Assembly (NCBI RefSeq): GCF_900177685.1
Contig: NZ_FXAY01000001.1
Coordinates: forward strand, 992,001 to 1,056,000
Direction of reading: 5' to 3'
DNA: 64,000 bases
Source of the DNA: Agreia pratensis
Lineage (GTDB): Bacteria > Actinomycetota > Actinomycetes > Actinomycetales > Microbacteriaceae
Below the pieces are notes generated by a model, which saw only the letters and a list, made by a program, of their open reading frames with translations, did no database searches and was not told where the DNA came from. Shown one piece after another: positions 59,414-64,000 of the stretch. The translations under genes were made by a program, and so were the position numbers. The first letter of the stretch is position 1. Every line of letters starts with the position of its first letter.

Positions 59414-59452
59414 GATCTCGATATGGTCGCTGGGCGACCTACTCGATCAGCG
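59411..59452 (+). repeat. 41-42-bp dispersed repeat, copy 2
   Basis: AGTGATCTCGATATGGTCGC then TGGGCGACCTACTCGATCAGCG. It matches 27060-27100 on the opposite strand. It covers the convergent gap and contains the TGA stop of the lacI gene on the minus strand. Confidence 0.6.
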
Positions 59453-60520
59453 CGGCGGGCCCGACGTGTCGCCCTCGCGGAACGCCACCGGCAGCACGAT
59501 GCTCGACGGAGCTCCGCCCGCCAATAACTCCCCCACCATGCGGCCCGCCTGCAGTCCGCGTTCGTGCAGGGGCTGCTCCACCGTCGTGAGGCGGCGACCT
59601 AGAAGCGGAAGATCCGCCCCGTCGAATCCGGTCACCGTGAGGTCACGCGGAACCTCGATTCCTCGCGCCGCAGCCGCTCGCAGCGCTCCGACAGCGAGCA
59701 TGTCGTTCTGCGCGAGGATCGCAGTCGGACGCACAGCTTGGTCGAGCAGGCGCCCCGCCGCGATCTCTCCGGAGTCGAGTTCGCGACCGCCCGCCTCGAC
59801 GCGCACAGCGTCAGGGAACACGGATGCCACTGCCCTCAATCGCTCCCGGATCGTGCGGTTGCTGATCGAATCGAGATCTGCATCGATCGCTTCGAACGGA
59901 CCGGGCGGACCGTTCGCGTCGATTCGGGTGGACCGCATCACCACCCCGACTCGGCGGTGGCCGAGATCTCGCACGTGGCGCGCCAACACGGCCATCCCGC
60001 TGGCGTCGTCGATGTCGACCAGGGTGACGCCCTCTTCGTGCGGACCCTCGACCCCGACCATGGCAAGACGCCGTGCGCGCATGCTCGGCAGTATCCCGTC
60101 GAACTCCTCGCCGCGGGTGAGAAACACGACAGCGTCGACAGGCATGCCGTCGAGTAGCCGGGCCGAACGGTCGCCCGACTCCGATCGATGCGACAGAAGG
60201 AGTTGGCCCACGTCGATGTCGTCGAGCGCCTCACTGAGCCCCGCCATCGTGGCCATCGCCACGGGATTCTGGAAGGCCCGGCGCACGGTTCCCGCGATGA
60301 TGATGCCCACGATGCCCGACCGGCCGCTCTTCAGCGAGCGGGCCGTCGGGTTCGGCCCCGCGTAGCCGATCTCGGCGGCGGCAGCCAGGATGCGCGCCCT
60401 CGTACGCTCGGTGATGGAGCCCGTGCGACGGTACGCCAGCGATGCGGTGGAGGTCGAGACCTTCGCGAGCGCAGCGACATCGGCGAGGGTCACTGAGGTG
60501 CGCGCTGGGGTCGTGGTCAT
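59447..60520 (-). CDS. LacI family regulator of the third ABC importer
   Basis: 357 residues. HTH VTLADVAALAKVSTSTASLAYRRTGSITERTR, hinge ARSLKSGRSG, then a sensor domain (IVGIIIAGTVRRAF, LTVTGFDGADLPLLG). The recognition helix VSTSTASL is unlike those of the two GH78-locus regulators, so its operator should differ. ATG 60520 is preferred; ATG 60532 is also possible. It is divergent from the substrate-binding gene, with a 12-bp palindrome between. Confidence 0.9.
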   Translation of the reverse strand: MTTTPARTSVTLADVAALAKVSTSTASLAYRRTGSITERTRARILAAAAEIGYAGPNPTARSLKSGRSGIVGIIIAGTVRRAFQNPVAMATMAGLSEALDDIDVGQLLLSHRSESGDRSARLLDGMPVDAVVFLTRGEEFDGILPSMRARRLAMVGVEGPHEEGVTLVDIDDASGMAVLARHVRDLGHRRVGVVMRSTRIDANGPPGPFEAIDADLDSISNRTIRERLRAVASVFPDAVRVEAGGRELDSGEIAAGRLLDQAVRPTAILAQNDMLAVGALRAAAARGIEVPRDLTVTGFDGADLPLLGRRLTTVEQPLHERGLQAGRMVGELLAGGAPSSIVLPVAFREGDTSGPPR

Positions 60521-60582
60521 GCTTTTCACCATATCCACGCGCAGCTTCTTCCCAGGGCGAGTTAGGCACGATGTCCCCCAAT

Positions 60583-60594
60583 CGCAACGTTGCG
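60583..60594. promoter_or_regulatory. Candidate operator of the third LacI regulator
   Basis: CGCAACGTTGCG, a perfect 12-bp palindrome with central CG, in the 147-bp gap between the divergent regulator and importer genes; 74 bp before the importer start. Confidence 0.55.
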
Positions 60595-60667
60595 TTAACC
60601 ATCGCAGCCCACTATCGAAACGATGCGATTCGCATCCACACCCGACCCGAATGGACGAACAACCGTG

Positions 60668-61834
60668 ATGCCCCGTCGTTGTCTTCTTACCCTCTCCGCC
60701 GCTGCAGCGGTCGCGCTCGCGCTGGCCGGCTGCGCCCCCACCGCCAGCACCGACGTCGCCGCCGCCACCAACCACGCCGTGACCGACGCCTCCGGCACCG
60801 CGACCGTCTTCATCTCCGGCGACACCAACGTGCAGAGCCTCTGGACCGATGCCATCATCCCCGCCTTCGAGAAGGCGAACCCCGGCGCATCCGTCACGAC
60901 GACCCTCGACCTGCACGGCGAGCACGACGCGCAGACCATGGCCAAGCTCACCAGCTCCGTGCAGGCCAAGGAAGACCCCGGATTCGACCTCATCGACTCG
61001 GGCTTCATCCAGGCAGCAGGAAAGGCCGGGCTGCTCGAAGACGTCTCGGCCGACAACATCCCCAACCTCGCCACGGTGCCCGACACCACGGTGAAGGCCG
61101 GCGCCGGATTCGGAATCCCTTACCGCGCCTCCTCCGTACTGCTGGCGTACGACTCCGACAAGGTGAAGACGCCGCCGACCACTCTCGACGAGTTGCTGAA
61201 GTGGATCACCGCGAACCCGGGCCAGTTCACCTACAACTCGCCCTCCACCGGCGGCTCCGGAGCAGCCTTCGTGACGACCGTCCTCGACAAGTACGTCTCC
61301 GACAAGTCGCGCACCGCCATGACCACGGGCTACGACCAGTCGCTCGAGGGTGAATGGGACAAGGGCTTCGACGAGCTCAAGAGCCTTGGTTCGTCGATGT
61401 ATCAGCAGGGCGTCTACCCCAACGGCAACAACCAGGTGCTCGAACTGCTCGGCACCGGTGCGATCGAGATGGCTCCTGTCTGGAGCGACCAGGTCATCAC
61501 CGCTCAGAAGACCGGCACACTGCCCTCGAACATCAAGTACGCGCAGATCTCGAACCCCTCGTTCACCGGCAGCGCCTCGTACCTCGGCATCCCTAAGACG
61601 GCGGCACACAAAGACGTCGCGCAGAAGCTGTCCGACTACGTGCTCTCCTCCGAGGGTCAGGCGCTGATCGCCTCCACGATCGCCGGCTACCCGGTGATCT
61701 CGCTCGACAACGTTCCCGCCGACCTCAAGGACAAGTTCGCCTCGGCCGACCCCTCGACGCTGCGCCCGACCTACTACAGCCAGATGGCATCCGACATGAA
61801 CAACCTCTGGGACGCGAAGGTTCCCGGACAGTGA
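60668..61834 (+). CDS. ABC transporter substrate-binding lipoprotein (PotD/Fe-type, family 1)
   Basis: 388 residues. Lipobox LALAGCAP (Cys22). Seen: TATVFISGDTNVQSLWTDAIIPAFEKANPG, DLIDSGFIQAAGKAGLLEDV, GIPYRASSVLLAYDSDKV, typical of the group that includes polyamine, iron, thiamine and phosphonate binding proteins. No ligand residues can be assigned. ATG 60668 gives a normal lipoprotein signal; an upstream ATG 60623 is less likely. Its stop overlaps the next gene by 4 nt (GTGA), so the four genes form one operon. Confidence 0.85.
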   Translation: MPRRCLLTLSAAAAVALALAGCAPTASTDVAAATNHAVTDASGTATVFISGDTNVQSLWTDAIIPAFEKANPGASVTTTLDLHGEHDAQTMAKLTSSVQAKEDPGFDLIDSGFIQAAGKAGLLEDVSADNIPNLATVPDTTVKAGAGFGIPYRASSVLLAYDSDKVKTPPTTLDELLKWITANPGQFTYNSPSTGGSGAAFVTTVLDKYVSDKSRTAMTTGYDQSLEGEWDKGFDELKSLGSSMYQQGVYPNGNNQVLELLGTGAIEMAPVWSDQVITAQKTGTLPSNIKYAQISNPSFTGSASYLGIPKTAAHKDVAQKLSDYVLSSEGQALIASTIAGYPVISLDNVPADLKDKFASADPSTLRPTYYSQMASDMNNLWDAKVPGQ

Positions 61835-62781
61835 CCGACATCCGATCGGGGCGTCGCGCCCCGGTCGGTGCCCGGCGGCGGGTCTCCCCTGAGGCCCGCC
61901 GCTCCGGCATCGGCCTCGCCATGGCGCTGCCGCCCGTGGTGCTGCTCGCACTCTTCGTGGGCGTTCCCGTGGTTCTCGCCATCGGCTTCAGCCTCGGCCA
62001 CACGGGTGGCCTCAACTCGACGATCGCGTCGATCGGACTGAACACCCGCGAGGCGACCAGCTGGTGGGGAACAGCCCAGGCCTACGTCGACGTCTTCACC
62101 GACCCGCGCTTCACCCGCGACCTCGGCGTGACGATCGGCGTGACCGTGGTCTCGACGCTCATCGTGCTGGCGCTGGCCTTGGGTATCGCCCTCAACCTGC
62201 GCCTGCGCGGCGGACGACTCGCGAGTGTCTTCGCCGGCCTGGCGGTGGTGCCCCTCTTCATCCCCGTGGTGATCGCGTCGTGGGCCATCCTGACCTTCTA
62301 CTCGGGCGACGGATTCGTGCGCACGGTCTTCGCCCTCGTGGGTCTGACCGGACCGACCTGGGGGTACACGACCGTGGCCGTGGTCATCGGCTCGGTGTGG
62401 ACGAGCCTGCCGTTCGCCACGCTCATGGCCATCTCGGGGGTGCAGTCGATTCCCGACGCCATGATCGAGGCCGCTAAGGATGCCGGTGCCTCGTCGTTCT
62501 CGATCGTCACGCGGATTCTCGTTCCCCTCAGCGCGATCCCCCTCGTGATCGCCGCCACCTTCACCGCCATCGGAGTGCTCGGCTCGTTCACCGTTCCGTA
62601 CTTCACCGGCCCGAACGCGCCGAGCATGCTCGGCGTCGACATCTCGAAGTACTTCCAGGCGTTCAACCATCCGCAGCAGGCGATCGTGATGGCCGTCGTG
62701 GTCTTCGTGCTCGCATCCGGAATCGCGTTCTTCTACGTGTGGGCGAACTTCCGATCGGCAAAGAAAGAAGGTCGGGTCTGA
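61831..62781 (+). CDS. ABC transporter permease, PotB-like
   Basis: 316 residues, six helices after a basic N-terminal tail (RSGRRAPVGARRRVSPEARRS, cytoplasmic). Seen: the EAA loop AMIEAAKDAGASSFSIVTRILVPLS. Partner of the next permease. Start GTG 61831 overlaps the previous stop. The arrangement binding protein, PotB-like, PotC-like, ATPase separates it from the sugar importers earlier in the window. Confidence 0.9.
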   Translation: MTDIRSGRRAPVGARRRVSPEARRSGIGLAMALPPVVLLALFVGVPVVLAIGFSLGHTGGLNSTIASIGLNTREATSWWGTAQAYVDVFTDPRFTRDLGVTIGVTVVSTLIVLALALGIALNLRLRGGRLASVFAGLAVVPLFIPVVIASWAILTFYSGDGFVRTVFALVGLTGPTWGYTTVAVVIGSVWTSLPFATLMAISGVQSIPDAMIEAAKDAGASSFSIVTRILVPLSAIPLVIAATFTAIGVLGSFTVPYFTGPNAPSMLGVDISKYFQAFNHPQQAIVMAVVVFVLASGIAFFYVWANFRSAKKEGRV

Positions 62782-63596
62782 TGCGCACACGCATGCTCTC
62801 TCGCGGCGTCGTCACGGGTGCCCTGTTCGTCGTGGTGGCCGTGTTCATCCTGGGCCCGCTGCTGTGGCTCGCGGCGCACGCCTTCGCCACCTCGTGGGAC
62901 TACCCCAGCCTGCTTCCCGCCGGGCTCACGTTGGACTGGTGGGCGGTGGTCTTCAACGACGCCGAGCTCGGCGCCGCCGTGCGCAACTCGCTCTACTTCG
63001 CGCCGCTGACCGTGCTGGTCTCGGCGGTCGTGTGCCTGCCGGCGGCCTACGCCTTCTCGCGCTTCGAGTTCCCCGGTCGACGCATCTTCTTGGTCGGCCT
63101 GTTCGCCACGAACGCGTTTCCCAAGATGGGACTCTTCGTCTCGATGGCCTCGCTGTTCTACGGTCTGCACCTCATGAACACGATCGCCGGCGTCGTGATC
63201 GTGCAGCTCGTGGGCACCGTGGTCTTCATGACCTGGATCCCTGCGGCGGCCTTCAGCTCGGTGCCGCGCGCGCTCGAAGAGGCGGCCCGCGACGCCGGGG
63301 CCGGGCGCATCCGCACCTTCGTGCGCGTGACCCTGCCGCTCGCCCTGCCCGGCATCCTCGTGGCCATTCTCATGTCGTTTCTCGCAGCCTTCGATGAGGC
63401 CCAGGGCACCTATCTCGTAGGGGCGCCGGTCTACATGACCATGCCCACCGAGATGTACTCGCTCGTTCTGAACTACCCCAAACAGGTCGCCGCGGTCTTC
63501 GCGATCCTGCTCTCCGTTCCCTCCGTCGCCCTTCTGCTCTTCGCCCGCCGTTTCATCATGGGCGGGCGTCTGGCCGAGGGCTTCCAGATTCGTTAG
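62781..63596 (+). CDS. ABC transporter permease, PotC-like
   Basis: 271 residues, six helices. EAA loop ALEEAARDAGAGRIRTFVRVTLPLALPG is clear. ATG 62781 overlaps the previous TGA by one base (TGATG), a classic coupled junction. It ends 8 bp before the ATPase gene. Confidence 0.9.
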   Translation: MRTRMLSRGVVTGALFVVVAVFILGPLLWLAAHAFATSWDYPSLLPAGLTLDWWAVVFNDAELGAAVRNSLYFAPLTVLVSAVVCLPAAYAFSRFEFPGRRIFLVGLFATNAFPKMGLFVSMASLFYGLHLMNTIAGVVIVQLVGTVVFMTWIPAAAFSSVPRALEEAARDAGAGRIRTFVRVTLPLALPGILVAILMSFLAAFDEAQGTYLVGAPVYMTMPTEMYSLVLNYPKQVAAVFAILLSVPSVALLLFARRFIMGGRLAEGFQIR

Positions 63597-63604
63597 GCAC
63601 CACC

Positions 63605-64000
63605 ATGACAACACCCACCAAGACCGACGCCAGATCGGGACTCACGGTCACCGCGCTCACGAAGGTGCTGAGCAACCGCACGATCGTCGAGAACTTCGAG
63701 CTCGACGTGGCCGCGGGCGAGCTCGTCGCCCTGCTCGGCCCCTCTGGATGCGGCAAGACCACGACGCTGCGCATGATGGCCGGCTTTCTGCAGCCCGACA
63801 CCGGCTCGGTCAGCATCGGCGGCATCGACGTCACCGACAAGGGGCCAGACAAGAGGCCAAGCGCCATGGTCTTTCAGAACTACGCGCTCTGGCCGCACCT
63901 CACGGTATTCAAGAACGTGGCGTTTCCCCTCTCTATCAAGCGCGTTCCCCGCGCCGAGATCACCGAGCGGGTGATGGCGGCCCTCGAAACGGTGAACCTC
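63605..64000 (+). CDS. ABC transporter ATP-binding protein, N-terminal part (cut by window end)
   Basis: 132 codons are present and the frame is open at the window edge. Seen: Walker A GPSGCGKTTTL (residues ~50-60), then the Q-loop VFQNYALWPHLTVFKNV. The signature motif and Walker B lie beyond the window. It completes the four-gene importer; the family (PotA/UgpC/CysA group) cannot be narrowed without its C-terminal regulatory domain. Confidence 0.9.
   Translation, partial: MTTPTKTDARSGLTVTALTKVLSNRTIVENFELDVAAGELVALLGPSGCGKTTTLRMMAGFLQPDTGSVSIGGIDVTDKGPDKRPSAMVFQNYALWPHLTVFKNVAFPLSIKRVPRAEITERVMAALETVNL

Noticed and set aside
60491-60502. CACTGAGGTGCG inside the third lacI gene, matching the end of the 62-bp repeat
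   Set aside because: Only 12 bases match, the second arm is missing and the codons encode the conserved start of the HTH, so it is chance.
1-64000. CRISPR array, tRNA, rRNA, insertion sequence or prophage
   Set aside because: I found no regularly spaced direct repeats, no cloverleaf-like T-arm in a suitable setting, and no transposase, integrase or phage structural protein.

Overview
The window is high-GC DNA with densely packed genes, many joined by 4-nt ATGA or GTGA overlaps. It looks like the chromosome of an actinobacterium, most likely a Microbacteriaceae member. Reasons are the DUF222-HNH protein, the DUF4011 helicase with an MTES_1575-type nuclease domain, an LAxTG wall anchor, sugar importers lacking their own ATPase, and the small 99-residue protein at 23309-23608. 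The genus cannot be read from the sequence. I see no rRNA, tRNA, CRISPR array, transposase or phage gene.

Layout. 1-5 kb: a membrane-anchored esterase, a Tat-exported phosphoesterase with a lectin-like domain, and a DUF222-HNH protein. 5-10 kb: one giant DUF4011/SF1 helicase. 10-20.6 kb: APC permease, bifunctional PutA, FAD oxidoreductase, AlkA-type glycosylase, DUF2218 protein, Pit phosphate transporter with a small membrane partner, YchJ-like protein. 20.6-24 kb: a five-gene Asp23 envelope-stress operon, a two-gene unit and csbD; asp23 and csbD share a 13-bp upstream box at almost the same distance from their starts. 24-32 kb: DedA, GNAT, CPA1 antiporter, UBP zinc finger, thioesterase, a MarR/TIGR01777 divergent pair with a perfect palindrome, an SDR and a GT1 glycosyltransferase behind another perfect palindrome.

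32-50 kb is the functional centre: a double glycan-utilisation locus. Two paralogous cassettes (binding lipoprotein, hairpin, two permeases, cytoplasmic GH78 alpha-L-rhamnosidase; the second adds a GH43) flank two paralogous LacI regulators and a secreted, LAxTG-anchored GH3 enzyme. The 12-bp palindrome TGAAGCGCTTCA occurs five times, before all three transcription units, and both LacI proteins have nearly the same recognition helix. The simplest model is one regulon: the wall-bound GH3 trims a rhamnose-containing plant glycan outside, two importers bring in oligosaccharides using an ATPase encoded elsewhere, and GH78/GH43 finish hydrolysis inside.

50-64 kb: a four-gene acyl-CoA unit, then a patchwork of single genes (SDR, GNAT, MFS, GNAT, GT1) littered with palindromic repeats and an acyl-CoA synthetase remnant, then a third LacI regulator divergent from a PotABCD-like importer cut by the window end. 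A 62-bp hairpin repeat occurs three times (30.7, 57.1, 59.4 kb) at gene 3' ends, and a separate 41-42-bp repeat occurs twice.
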